Positions 22,401-34,564 are shown, numbered from the stretch's first letter. The stretch is DNA of 64,000 nt from Aristolochia californica (GCA_029961685.1 JARWKL010000009.1:26739208-26803207); one strand, 5' to 3'. Made by a program: numbers and translations. Notes: a model not told the origin generated them from the letters alone.

Positions 22401-23612
22401 GTGCTTAATGGTTTAGAGTCTAGTGGGAGAAGGGAACTAGTGGTCAAGGATCTGGATACTGAAACTACTGATGGATCTGCTGAGAGAGGTGAATTAGTGA
22501 TGAATGATTCTCCAATGTTAGAAAGTAAAATCATAAATACCTCTTCTGAATTAGAATTGGTCACAGAGGCTATAGAGGATGCAAAATTAGATAGTGAGGT
22601 TTCAGACTTTGCTGATATTAGAGAATTGATCACGGCTGATACAAGTTCAGAAAAAAAAAACTACAATTGACTCCCTTGAATGTGTGGAGACAGTGGTTGA
22701 TATAAACAAGAGTGGTTCTGATACAAGTGAGGCACAAATTGGCAATGCACACGCAAAATGTTCTATCAAAGCAGAGTCTGAAATTGACTTTGGTAAAAGT
22801 GGGCAAAACATTGCAACTTCGCTTCAGAAAGATGTCAAAACAAAAGGTGAAGTTAGTCTTGATATTTTTGTGAAAACAAAAGCAATTTGTCTGTAAATCC
22901 TGGTGATAGCTTGGAATCAGAGGTTGAGTTTGGCAATCTTTGTGTTGAGTTAGAATGCAAGGATGAAGGTGCAAATGGTGAAAGTTTGCCGGTTTGTTCT
23001 ATTAATGAGGTGAAATCATGGGTTGAAGTCACTAACATATATATTGAAAAGGCTGAAAGAGTATCCATGCAAGCTTCAAGTGAAACTAAGTTAATTTTTT
23101 TGGAAAGATATCAGTGCTTGCCTGCTGTCCCTGTTGATGGTTTTGGTTCAGAGGCCAAATTTCAAAAAGACAATGTGGAAAACAGTGAGTATAAGCCTCT
23201 TACACTTGTTGACGATGTGAAGGTGGAATCTGACCGTATTGCTACCAGTGTGATTGAAAATGAAGATAGCTTGACCAACAGAAATGGCGATGAAAAACTT
23301 ATTTCTAAAGGTGTTGGAGGGCTTCAAGAGGTCCACCCGACTACTCAAGAGGATTCTATCGCTGCTTCTTTGGTTGCACATAAGGTTGAGATGGAAGCCA
23401 TAAAAAGAGAACCTAGTTACATCATTAGAGTCCCAAGATTTGTTAATGATGAACTTAGGGCAAAGATCAATCGGGCACAGTTAGAAGTCAACCAAAATAA
23501 CCAAGAGAGGGACTTCATTCGAGTAGCTTTACAAATGAAAAAGGCAACTTGTGCCGAGTACTGGGACAATGTTCTAGCTGCTAGATCAAAAGAAAGAGTT
23601 GTGGCAGTGTAG
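22400..23612 (+). pseudogene. Acidic coding-like segment fused after the PABP piece; source not recognised
   Basis: The frame continues from the PABP linker into a Glu/Asp/Ser-rich stretch (to 22670), shifts at a run of ten A (about 22651-22660), shifts back near 22880 and stays open to a stop at 23610. The C-terminal part (about 23400-23600) is charged and probably coiled coil: PRFVNDELRAKINRAQLEVN, then RVALQMKKATCAEYW. I do not recognise the family with certainty. It has no retroelement motifs, so it is most likely a second captured gene piece. Confidence 0.5.
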
Positions 23613-23699
23613 AAAAGTTTGCTGCAAGAAAACCAGCAACCAATGCTGCATTCGGTGATTTTTATGTTTAGTAGTTTGGTTTTTCTGGAAATGATGGAG

Positions 23700-24449
23700 A
23701 ATCTACTGTGAAGAATGCATTTTATGACTGTTGAAGGGAGTAAATTTAAATTCTGGGCGCCAGGACAGCATATAGATGCTTCAGTTTTGGATACTATTCT
23801 AGGTGAATACAACAAGGAGTCAAGGGGTGGGGACACTCTTTCCGGTGAGCTTCAATACAAAGTTGCTGAAAACAGCACACAACAGGCAGATTGTGATATT
23901 ATGGAGTTTTCCGTGGTCACCTCACAAACTGCTACCAACACAAGCCTACACCATATTGGTTTGCGGCTGCAGCAAAATCTTCAACAGCAGAAGTATGTTT
24001 GTGCGCACTTCATCAGGTATGGGAGCTTTGGGCATGATTTTATTAAGTTAAACCTCATGCATGTGATTGAATCCATCGTAATGGATCGTAAGGGATCCAT
24101 AGATGAAGCTGCAAGTTTTACAGCGCATGTGGTATGCACAGTTTCCCTAGAACTGTTTGGTACAAGGGAACCTCATACCATTGAAATAGATGAGATCACT
24201 TACCTACGTATGCTCAGTACTTACGGCCATGGTATTTTCATCGAATATACTGGGCAATTTGTTGAACATGGACTAGGTCCAAAGACTGAGGTTATCAGGG
24301 ACACGCTGCATTTTGCCAATGAGGCAACCATTGGGGCAGATCCCACAAAGACAGTTAATGACGAAGCAGCATTTACCAGTTTGGCACAGGTGATAGTTCA
24401 ACTTGCTGTTTGGTTGCTTTTCAGTATTGAGGTGTGCTATAGCAAGTGA
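23700..24449 (+). pseudogene. Third coding-like segment in the gene-capturing element
   Basis: 244 open codons from 23715, in the same frame as the 22887-23612 segment but separated from it by stops. The first part (SKFKFWAPGQHIDASVLDTI) is polar; the end (ITYLRMLSTYGHGIF...) shows no domain I know. The ORF is long for decayed DNA. Origin unknown; it could be host sequence or divergent element protein. Confidence 0.4.
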
Positions 24450-24519
24450 TGCTAGCAATGTCAAAATAATAAAAAAAAATCTTGGAGGAATGCTCCAGTT
24501 TTGTTGTCTATATGGTTGA

Positions 24520-24624
24520 CACAGATACCACAGATGCGACTTGGGAACAGGTGGAAATGTTGGCATGGGCAAGCAGACTCTACCTTTGAGTTTGAGGACA
24601 AGCTCGTTCTCCCACGGGGTGTAA
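24520..24624 (+). pseudogene. Gypsy polyprotein tail
   Basis: DTTDATWEQVEM in one frame and STFEFEDKLVLPRGVM in another. This is the end of the integrase of plant chromovirus-type gypsy elements, directly next to the 3' LTR. It identifies the parent lineage of the capturing element. Confidence 0.7.
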
Positions 24625-24978
24625 TGTTATGCACACAATAACATTATTATTTTAATTTTTTTCTTTAATTTACTTTATTTTATTTCAGTTAAAGAATTTA
24701 TAGGCCACATGGGTATTTTTGGAATATTTTATTTATAGGGGTATTTTTTTAATATTTTATCTTAAACCTTGTAAAGGTGAACACTATTTAAGGGGTAAGA
24801 GTAATGAGAAAGACAAGCATTGATTTAGAGTAAATAGGGTTTTGAGTTCTCCTCAACGAGCTCAGGGGTGTGCGTTCTCCTCAAATAACCTATGGTTTTC
24901 AAGCTTCCCTTTGGCTTGATTTTCGTCTTTCTCTTCTTCCTCCCTATGAATCCATGTGTTAGATCCGAGACCATAACA
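24625..24978 (+). repeat. Right LTR of the gene-capturing element
   Basis: 354 bp, same length and ends as 20181-20534. It is followed by the TSD CTGCG and the resumed copia gag. Confidence 0.9.
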
Positions 24979-24983
24979 CTGCG

Positions 24984-25318
24984 GTTCCTACTTTTGATGA
25001 TGTATGTGTCACACTTCTTCATATTCCAGATTCTTCTTTCTCTAATACTAAAGTATCATCTGCTATGTACTCTGGACATAGGGGAACATCATCTAACCAA
25101 GGTCGAGGTCGGGGTAGAAATTATAGAGGATGGGGAAGAGGTGAAAAAAATGGGTTTCATAGAATAGATGGGAAGGAATGCACTCACTGTGGGAGATATC
25201 GCGACACTATAGACACATGCTTTTATTTAAAGGAATGCTCCTATTGTGGAAGAACTTGCCACTCTAGAGAAAAATTTTATAAAGCCAATGGCAAACCAAA
25301 CTGGAATAAGGCTAACTA
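24984..25318 (+). pseudogene. copia gag, C-terminal part with zinc knuckle
   Basis: It resumes the gag cut at 20180. The Gly/Arg-rich stretch RGRGRNYRGWGRGE is followed by two Cys clusters, CTHCGRYRDTIDTC and CSYCGRTCHSREKF. It ends in a stop at 25316. Confidence 0.8.
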
Positions 25319-25489
25319 AGCCTTAGTGAGTGATACAACAGAGGATCCATGTACCACATCAACAGAAAAGAAAACATTTACTGATGTAGAGTATGAGTAG
25401 TTCCAGAAAATGAAAATAATGATGGGTTCCTCTCCAAGTACTTCCTCAACTACCGCTGCCACCACCACTTCAGGTATGCTATCTGCCTC

Positions 25490-26780
25490 CCCTTCATCCT
25501 AGATAATTGACTCAGGAGCCTCTGAGCATCTTACAGGTAACAAAAATTTATTACAATCAGTTTCTCCGTGTCTTTCACATAAATTTGTTACCATAGCTGA
25601 CGGTTCATAAACTAAAGTTCAAGGGAAATGATCCACTTCTGTTACACTATCACTTCTGCTCACCGATATCCTATTTGTTCCTACCTTCCCTTTGAATCTT
25701 TTATCAGTTAGTCAACTCACCATATATTTTAATTTCTTTATCACCTTCTCACCCACTTCATGTGTGTTTCAGGATCTTATAACGAAGTAGATGATTGATG
25801 GAGGCCGTAAACAAGGGGGGCTCTAATACCTGGATGTGCCAAAAATAAATATTGTTTCCACCAGTGCAACTTAGTTAAGGTTATGGCATAACCGGTTGGA
25901 ACATCCATACGCAATCTCTTCATCATATTTTTCCTACTCTTAAAGCAAGGTCAGAGTTTCATTGTGAAGTCTATCAAATGAGTAAACATCAGAGGTCTAC
26001 ATACTCACCTAGCCCAGAAGTTAAAAGTGTTACTCCTTTTTCATTAGTTCATACCGATGTATGGGGACCCTTGAGCGTCTCAAATATTTCTCAAGTCAAA
26101 TATTTTATAATATTTATTGATGACTTGACTCGTACCACTTGGTTATTTATGTTTAAAGAGCATTCTAAAATACCATTGATTTTTAAATCTTTTCATGTTA
26201 TGGTACTCACTCAATTTGGTCAGAAAATAAAAATACTTGGGTCTGATAATGCCAAAGAATACACCTCCAAAGACTTTGACTCATTTTTTCAAGAAAATGG
26301 CATTATCCATCAAACATCATGTGCCTACACTCCTCAACAAAATGGTGTAGCCGAATGGAAGAACCGTCATATTCTTGAGGTAGCTCGCAATTTACTATAT
26401 GCCATGAAAGTTCCATACTTTTATTGGCCACATGCAATCCTTACCGCATGTTTTCTTATAAATCGGTTACCATCTTCCATTCTTGGTAATAAATCCCCTT
26501 ACTCTCTATTGTTACCAAATGATGATCCTTTTTCACTACCTTTGAAAGTGTTTGGGTGTCAATGTTTTGTTCATATTTCCTTCCCAAATCCATCAAGTGT
26601 ATCTTCTTAGGATACTCTCTCACACAAAAGGGTTATATTTGCTATAATCCCACTACTCAACATTTACTAGTGTCCAGGGATGTCACATTTTTTGAAGACT
26701 CTTCTTTCTATTCTGATAGTGCTCCTCCTAGCCTTTCTTCAGTACCAGGTTCTCCTCGACCAGTTGTGCCTCGTGCTACA
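25490..26780 (+). pseudogene. copia protease and integrase region
   Basis: Protease site IIDSGASEHLTGN, with a stop where Trp is usual (about 25500). Integrase at 25978-26610 holds HTDVWGPL, SDNAKEYTS and TPQQNGVAEWKNRH, so the DDE residues remain. A frameshift near 26590 leads to the linker (KCIFLGYSLTQKGYICYNP). It is inactive because of stops. Confidence 0.85.
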
Positions 26781-27069
26781 TAAACTACTCAGCCCCCAGA
26801 AGCACTGGCCGACACCACACCTGCTGAGTTTACTGATACCACCGAGGTAAGTCCATCTTCTCCAATTATTTTTGACCCATAATATGATACTCGTCCTAGA
26901 GCCATAAGAAAAAAAAACCCAAATCATGCACCATACCCTTTACTTCTCATCCCATATCAAATTTTGTGTCTCGTCATCGTCTGTCCCCTATATGTTGACA
27001 ATTTCTCTTTGCTATTTCCTCCATATATGTACCCTAGTCCTATCAGGAGGCTCTCAAATATCCAAGGTG

Positions 27070-28185
27070 GAAGGCGGCAATGGATGAAGAAATGCAGGCA
27101 CTGTTTGAAAATCAAACATGGGCTCTAGTCCCACTCCCATTAGATAAGAAACCCGTCGGTTGCAAATGGGTGTTTACTATGAAACACAATCTGGATGGGT
27201 CCATGGCTAGGTTGAAAGCTCGCCTCATTGCTAAAGGATATACACAATGTTATGGAATTGATTATGAGGAAACCTTCTTCCCAGTGGCAAAAATGAACTC
27301 GGTACATGTGTTATTATCACTGGTAGCTAATTCTTCCTAGCATGTATATCAACTTGATGTAAAAAATGCCTTTATGAATGGGGATATCAAAGAAAAAATT
27401 TATGTGTAGTAACCACCTGGGTATGTGGTTGAGGGGGAGTTTGTATGTCAACTAAAAAATCTCTTTATGGTATGAAATAGTCTCCTCGTGCATGGTTTGA
27501 AAATTTTACTCAAACACTCATACGGGCTGGATTTCATAGATACTCAGGAGATCACTCCATATTTATTAAAGACACACCTAAGGGCAAGGTGATTCTGGCA
27601 GTATATGTTGATGATATTATTATAACCGGTAGTAATCCCGAGGGCATCCAAACAATAAAAGAAATGATATGTGATGAATTCAAGACAAAGGATCTTGGAC
27701 TACTCAAATATTTTTTGGGTATTGAAGTACTACAATCCAAACATAGAATTGTACTATCTCAAAGGAAGTAATGAGAAGGAGTAATGAGATGCAGACCAGC
27801 AGAAACTCTTATGGACTCAAATACAAAATCACAGTCTAGTGCAGAAGCAAAATACAGAGCCATTGCACACACAGTCAGTGGACTCCTATGGATAATATCT
27901 CTTCTTACTGAATTGGGATTCTACAAATAAGCTCCTATGGACCTATATTGCAATAATTAGGCAGCAGTACACATCACATCAAATCCAGTCTTCCATGAGA
28001 GAACAAAGCTTATTGAAGTAGACTGCCAATTCATATGAGAAAATTTCCAAACATGCATCTTATCTTTCAAACATATATCTTCACATAACAAGGTTTCAGA
28101 CATTCTCACCAAACCAATCACTCATAAAAATTTGTCCACCATCTGCAGCAAGCTGGGCATCTACAATGTTTTCTTACCCCCAACT
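27070..28185 (+). pseudogene. copia RT and RNase H region
   Basis: RT starts near WKAAMDEEMQALFENQTWAL (27070), carries the YVDDIIITG catalytic loop (27607) and LGIEVLQSKHRIVLSQRK (27716-27770). RNase H remnants (AEAKYRAIAHTVSGLLW) run to CSKLGIYNVF before the PPT at 28183. Several stops are present. Confidence 0.85.
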
Positions 28186-28729
28186 TGAGGGGGAGTGTTA
28201 CAATATAGGACCCACCATGGTTGTAAAAGCTGGTAGGACCCATCATGAGGAGGTGAGAAGCCAAGAGAAGTCATCAGACAAGCTAGCATGAGCTGGCATG
28301 AGTTGGATAGTTTGGAGATCTAATGGACCCACAAAGATACCACGAGTTGGTATCTTTATCACATGAGTTGGAAGATCAAGTGGGACCAATAAAGATACTA
28401 CACGAGTTGGCATCTCCATCCAATAGCCACGTCCTTATAGAAAGATTAGAGATGGATATATGTTAGACTTCTAAATTAAGTTGAGTTATCTTTGGTATAT
28501 GTACATAAAATCTACCATTCCTCCACTATAAATAGAGGAGGCCTTGTACTTAGAAAAATAAATCAAAGCAAAGAGTTCTCTCTTCTCCCTCTCTCATGTA
28601 GAGTTCTCTTACTTCTTCTTTTTTTCTTCTTCTCTCTTTTCTACCCGAGAGCTTTCTATCTCTCCTTCTTTTATTTATTCCCTCTCTCACCTTGCTCGAG
28701 ATATTAGTAACGGGGTCCTAAATTCAACA

Positions 28730-31595
28730 TGTATCAATTGCAGATGGGTCCCAAACAAGGATTCAAGGTACTGGTACATCCACCATTTCACCATTTTTTT
28801 CACTTTCTAATGTTTTGTTCTCCCTCAATTTCTTTTGAGTCTTATGTCAATGAGTCAATTAACCAAGAAATGAAATTGTGTTTGTTACTTTTTTTCCTTC
28901 TCATTGTGTATTTTAGGATAACAAGACGAGATACGAGATTGGTGGCGGCAATGAGAGAGGGGGTCTTTACTATATGGATCCTTTCATCCTTACAACAATA
29001 GCAACAACCACATCAAAAGAGGCTTTTCAATGTCATAAGAGGTTGGGCTATCCCTCCTTAAAAAAATAAAAATTTTTAGTTCCTTCCTTTCGTTCTCTTT
29101 CATATTTGTCATGTGAGTTTTGTGAGCTTGGAAAATACCATAGACTGTCTTTCAACCTAGATAAAATAATATTGCTTTTAGTCATATTTGCTTTAGTTCA
29201 TTCAAATGTTTGGGGACCTGTTAATGTCCCAAATATTTTTCAATCCAAGTATTTTTTTATATTTGTGGATGATTACACGAGAGTTATGTGGTTATATTTG
29301 ATGAAAGATGTTTTCTATTTTCAACTCTTTTTGTTCTATGGTGGAAAATTAGTTCAAAACAAGGGTAGAAATCTTTGGGTCTGATAACGTGAAAGAATAT
29401 TTTTCCTCTGCCTTTCAAAAATTTGCAAGGAAAAAGGAATCAGCAATCCTCATGTGTTTATACACCTCAACAAAATGGTGTCTCAAAAAGAAAACATTGA
29501 CATCTTATAGAGGTTGGCCTCTCTATTATGTTGTTTATAAATGTTCCTCAACTTTTGTGGCCCTATGTCATCCTCACTGCATGTTTTTTAATTAATCGTA
29601 TGCCATCAAGTGTGCTACAGATGCCACTCCCTACTCAATATTGTTTTCTGATTCAGTTTCTTTCCCTTTGCCACCTAAGGTATTTGGGTGCTCTTTTGTT
29701 AATCACTTAGGACCTCACCAAAGTAAATTTATTCCCTGGGCTATAAAGTGCATCTTCCGAGGGTATTCAAAAAACCGAAAGGGTTATGTGTGTTACTCTC
29801 CATCCTTGAAGAAAATGTTTATCTCAACTGATGTTTCTTTTGTTGATAATCAACCCTATTTTTTAGGTAGATCTCCTCCTGGTTTTACACCGTCTTCAAG
29901 GATACCCAAGCCACTTACTCTTGTGGATTATGATTTTTAGACTAAGAATCGACCATTCGAGGATCCTCTCCACTTCACCCGCTACTCAGTCACATGTCGA
30001 GTCTTCTGATGATCCCAAGGTATGTTCTCCTTCTTCCTCTCTACTAGTTTATGGTCCACCTTATATCACTCATCCTATTGCTATGCGCAAAGAGTCCACT
30101 TCACTGTTGTTAGATCTCCATCCACTTTACACTCTATCTCTCATTATGTTTCCATTCATCGTTTATCTCTGAGTTGTGTGTCCTTTTTATCTAAAGTATC
30201 CACTCCCACTATCCCTACATGTTATGAGGAGGCTCTACACGATCTAAGGTGGAAATGTGCCATGGATGAAGAGATACAAGCTATACACAATAAATTCACT
30301 TGGAATTAGGTTCCCATTCCACCTAGAAAGTAGGCACTTCGATGCAAATGGGTCTTCCAACTCAAGTATAATCTAGATGGCTCTGTTGCTAGGTACAAGG
30401 CCCGATTGGTTCCTAAAGGTTATACACAGTCTTAAGGTATTGATTATGATGAAATATTTTCATCCATTTCAAAACTGAAATATGTTAGGGTTCTCATTTC
30501 TCTAGCAATTAATTTTAAATAAGATACATCAATTATATATCAATAATACTTTTTTGAATGGTACTATCTCTTACGAGATCTACATGAGCCAACCATTAGG
30601 TAATGTGGTTGAAGGGGAGCAAGTATATCGACTAAATAAGGCAATTTATGGGTTAAAATAGTCTCCATGAGATTGGTTTAATATATTACCATTGTGGTTG
30701 CGAAGCTCGGGTTTAAGGGGTGTGAAAGTGATCACTCAGAGTCCACCAAAAACACCAGTAAGGGAAACATGCTGATGGCGGTATATGTGGATGACATTGT
30801 TATAATGGGAAGTGATCTTAGATGCATTCAACAAGTTAAGCAAGACCTAAATAAAGACCTAAATAAGGAGTTCCAAACCAAGGACCTAGGGGTTGAAGTC
30901 CTTCAGTCCATGTGTAGTATAATTCTATCACAAAAAAAGTATGTACTTGATTTGTTGAAGGAAACCAAGATGTTTGGATGTAAGCCGGCTAATACACCCA
31001 TGTAACCCAATGTTAAGCTCTGTGGTGGAACTAGGAGTGATGTTGATGTTGGTATTGGTCAATTTCAGTGGTTAGTTGGGAAGCTGATCTATCTCACAAT
31101 CAAGAAATCAGATATATCCTATCTAGTTAGCTTCATTAGTTAGTATATGGATCAACCCCAATAATTGCTTTGGGAAGCATTGGAAATAATTTTTCATTAA
31201 TTAAAGAAGAGTCCAGGACTAGGATTGTTATACAAATGCCATGGACACACTGAAATTGAAGGCTTTATTGATGCATATTGGGTCAGGTCTTTGATGATAG
31301 GAAATCTACTTCTGGTTATTGCATGACTGTTTGAGGCAATTTAGTCACTTGGAGGAACAAGAAACAAAATGTGGTAGCAAGGTAAAGTGTTGAGGTTGAA
31401 CACTGGGCGATGGCACTAGCAATGAGTGAGATGTTATGGCTGAGGTCGTTCATGACTGAATAGGGATTCTGGATAACCAAGCCCATGTAGTTTCATTGTG
31501 ACAATTAGGTAGTTATCCATATTGCAACCAATCCAGTATTTCATGAAAGGACCAAGCCTATTGGGATAGATTGTGAGTTCATTTAGGAAAAAAAT
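28730..31595 (+). mobile_element. Truncated copia element (late protease to RNase H), + strand
   Basis: It begins abruptly at the 3' LTR edge of the preceding copia with IADGSQTRIQG-like protease sequence, then the pre-integrase RLGYP (29040), integrase (HSNVWGPV at 29190; DNVKEYFSS; TPQQNGV), linker (29640-29940), RT (YVDDIVIMG at 30787) and RNase H (GIDCEF at about 31565). It stops at 31595 against the next LTR, without its own RNase H tail, PPT or LTR. Many stops and frameshifts make it older than its neighbours. Confidence 0.8.
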
Positions 31596-33168
31596 TGTTG
31601 AAGAGTATGGATGAAAAAATCTTGCATGACTCTCACAACAAGAAGTCTCATAGAGCCAAAATTATTATGGTGGAGTCTTACAGGAGTCTCAATGAAAGGT
31701 GTTTTAGTTATGTTAGTCTTCTAATTATGTTCAATTGTTTAATTATTCTAGTTTAATTGTAATTGGATTCTACTTAATCTCTATTATAAATAGAGGCTTA
31801 TGTACTCAAATTAGAACAAGTTAGTGAAGTTTTTCTCTTTTCCAAAAGTTCAACATGGTATCAGAGCAAATTATGTGAGTTGACACTACCAACCCATAGA
31901 GATAATACGATCCTTGTCTGATCTATCATCTCTAGTAGTTTAGGTTCGTATTCTATATTTTTTGCTTTTTTCATGTCCTAGTACCCATTGGTTTCTTGGC
32001 ATTCGCACCTCTATACTAAAATTTTCATATTACAAATTATATATTGATGGAAAGATCTTCGAGTCTACTTTTCAACACAAAAATAATTTTTTCTATTGGA
32101 GTTTTTTTACAAAAAAAAAAATTGATATTTGAAGCAGCAAAGGTCAGATTGTAAGAGAGGTTTGAGCAGTAGCATAAAGCTTCACATTTTTAGTCATTTA
32201 AGTCATCAAGAATAAGACTTTATATGGAGATTTGTATGTTAAAAGAAATATCTATAAGTTTATTTTCTACCTTATCAAACCAATTCTCAATCTGAGTTTT
32301 TTAGAGGGAGATATCAATTTCGCAAGGGTCAATGGTGATACTAAACAAAGAAGAAAGAGTATTTAGGTCAGCCAGATTATTGAGTCTGAAATTTATCAGA
32401 TTCTCTCTCAAAATAAATATATTTTATGAAGAAAATTTATACTTAGATTAATGGTATCATAGTCTAGTTTCAAAAGGAGAAAATTTCATGTCAATCTGAT
32501 CTATATTTAATGTTTCAGAATATGACCATTTTAATTGGTGTTATAGAGCTTTATCATACAACTAGGAGTAATTTTCTCCCATATAGTGTTTTATCCAAGT
32601 TGGGTCTCTTTGTCCTTTTTATCCCTAGATTGAGGGTGACAAGTAGAAGAAGAAGTACAAGAAAGAGGTATGTTATTCTACTTGTTGTAGTAATTTTTAT
32701 GTGACCAAACTATTCAAGAAAGGGGGAGAACAAAAGATGAAAATTTTGCATCTATGTAGAATTTTTTCACCAAAAGAAGTTTAAAGACCAAAAATCTTTT
32801 TCTTTGCTAGATGAAGTTATAAACTCCACCTTGAGGGGGAGTGTTGAAGAATAAGTATGAAATAGTCTTACATGACTCTTATAGTAAGAAGTCTCACAAT
32901 AGCCAGAATTAATATAGTAGAGTCTAAGAGGAGTCTCACAAAAACAGAAGATTTTATTTGAAGGTATTTTCATTATGTTAGTCTTCTATTTATGATCTTT
33001 TTAAATATTCTAGGGTTTATCTTTAATGTTTAACTTTTGGTATAACTGGGACAAGGGTAATTTAATTGTAATTAGATTCTACTTGTTTTATTTATTACAA
33101 ATTGAGGCTCATTGTACTCAAATTACAACAAGTTAATGAAGTCAACTTATTTTTCCATAAATTCAACA
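31596..33168 (+). mobile_element. LTR-bounded non-coding element (LARD/TRIM-like)
   Basis: LTR 31596-31855 (260 bp, about 60 bp deleted inside) is followed directly by PBS TGGTATCAGAGC (31856-31867), about 985 bp without gag or pol, a PPT (32831-32840, TGAGGGGGAG) and LTR 32841-33168 (328 bp). Near 32590 an RNase H tail (SKLGLFVLFIPRL) and a weaker first PPT occur about 200 bp before the real one. The interior matches 17200-17460 and 38850-39000. The flanks AAAAT and AATAA do not form a clear TSD. Confidence 0.75.
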
Positions 33169-34470
33169 AATAAACGGTGCTACTAAGGTTAATGGATGGT
33201 GAGCCTTCGAGCATGAGCTATTTACTTCCTTTTGTATGGACCATTGGGATAAACCATCGTTGATCAAAAGGATATGTTTATGGTCATCAAAAATATCTTA
33301 ATAGGGATTTTGAGACCAACACAATTAACTAATTAATTTGTCCCATTGTTTCATTACAAACTATTACAAAATTTCAATCATTAATTAGTACCTAATTAAC
33401 GTTTATGTAAATGAACTATATTTGACCTATCTTATCACATCATGTCTAATGATTGATTAATTCATAAATTAAATATTAATTAAAATTTTAATCTTCTTGG
33501 TGTTGCAAGAGGGGAAAGGGAGACGGTAGTTGTTGCCTACTACAAAAGGCTTCATAGTCGAAGGGGGGAACCATCATTAGAGCACCGAGGGGGAGTAAGG
33601 GATGGCAGGGTAGATCACATGATAGTAGGGAGATCAAGGGGAAACCCGGAGGAAAGAAAGAAAAGAAGATTTTGTCCTTAAAAACCTAATAACTTGAAAA
33701 AAGTAGAAAAGAAAAACAAGTTAATAAGAGTTTAGCTGATCCAATACGAAAGACTATTTGGTATAAAATAAATAAAATGATTGAGATAGTTATTGATCGA
33801 ACAACTGAGATAACCTTTAAGACAAAATAACGTTCTATCACCCGGAGCAAAATACCTGAAAATTAACCGGAGGGATCTGGTCGACTACGCACTAGTGACA
33901 TTGACAATGACTCCGCAACTTTCTCTTGCTCGCACACTGCCTTTATTCGCAAAGGAGAGGTCACCACAATTCGGTAATTATAATAATTCCCGGAGCCCCC
34001 CAACCAGCCTCCACAAGAGTACGAGACGGCTCCTTCGGACTTCTAGGGTCAAAGATTTAGTTTTCTTTTTAGTCCTGTTTACCCACGTCTGGATATTTAA
34101 TTACTCTCAAGTCCCATAATTTGTACGGCTTCTCCATTAATTTTGACGCTACCGACGGTCACTAGTGACGACTCCTGTCGCATGTCACATATTTTTTGTA
34201 AATTTATAGTGGAATAATAATGTCGATATCGAGAATCTGGGCCCACATAGTTTGATCTCATCTTGTGCTGAATCTAGAGGAATAAATGTGGGCCCACAGG
34301 TCTAATCCAGTGGCCTGAATTTTACCGAAATTTTTCTATGCGTTTAAGTTTAAATTAAGCAGTCAGTTTCGTCCACAACTCGATCAAATACGAGAGCCGC
34401 TGGTGACTCGTGTGTCGACTCCCTCCAGTCCCCATGAGAGGAGGATGACACGAAACAGCCCTCTCTAATG
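33169..34470. other. Intergenic, no gene seen
   Basis: 33180-33840 is AT-rich with no domain. 33890-34130 is richer in GC and includes a 74-codon ORF without a recognised motif. The stretch nearest APR may contain distal promoter sequence. Confidence 0.5.
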
Positions 34471-34479
34471 GAAATGCGC

Positions 34480-34485
34480 CACGTG
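34480..34485 (+). promoter_or_regulatory. G-box CACGTG upstream of APR
   Basis: GCCACGTGTA lies 220 bp before the ATG. G-box/ABRE-type cores bind bZIP and bHLH factors. The APR family is known to respond to light, sulfur status and stress; the link for this copy is inference. Confidence 0.45.
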
Positions 34486-34564
34486 TAGGGTCAAGACAAA
34501 TCTGGCGAGCGGACGGAAATGCGTCCAGGTTCAATGAACCCGCTCATATCGATTTTGCTCACCC

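Larger units (their letters stand above)
20181..24978 (+). mobile_element. Gypsy-derived LTR element carrying captured coding sequence, TSD CTGCG
   Basis: Two LTRs of 354 bp each (20181-20534 and 24625-24978) open TGTTATGCAC and close CCATAACA. They differ at roughly 27 positions by eye. Both outer flanks are CTGCG (20176-20180, 24979-24983). A Met-tRNA PBS (TGGTATCAAAGC) follows the left LTR. Just before the right LTR are DATWEQVEM and FEFEDKLVLPRG, the typical C-terminal tail of Ty3/gypsy (Reina-like) integrase. All protease, RT and core integrase are missing; instead 20590-24450 holds pieces of a poly(A)-binding protein and further coding-like sequence. It was presumably moved by enzymes of a full element. 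Confidence 0.88.
18599..28729 (+). mobile_element. Ty1/copia element, + strand, interrupted by a gypsy-derived element
   Basis: The 5' LTR (18599-19109) lacks about 23 bp at its outer edge. The 3' LTR (28196-28729, 534 bp) is complete, TGTTACAATA...ATTCAACA. PBS TGGTATCAGAGC abuts the 5' LTR at 19110-19121 and PPT TTGAGGGGGAG abuts the 3' LTR. Between them lie gag, protease, integrase, RT and RNase H, all with stops. Removing 20181-24978 plus one TSD leaves about 5.3 kb, the normal copia size. The LTR carries repeated GAGCTGG(C/T)ATGAG motifs. Confidence 0.87.
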
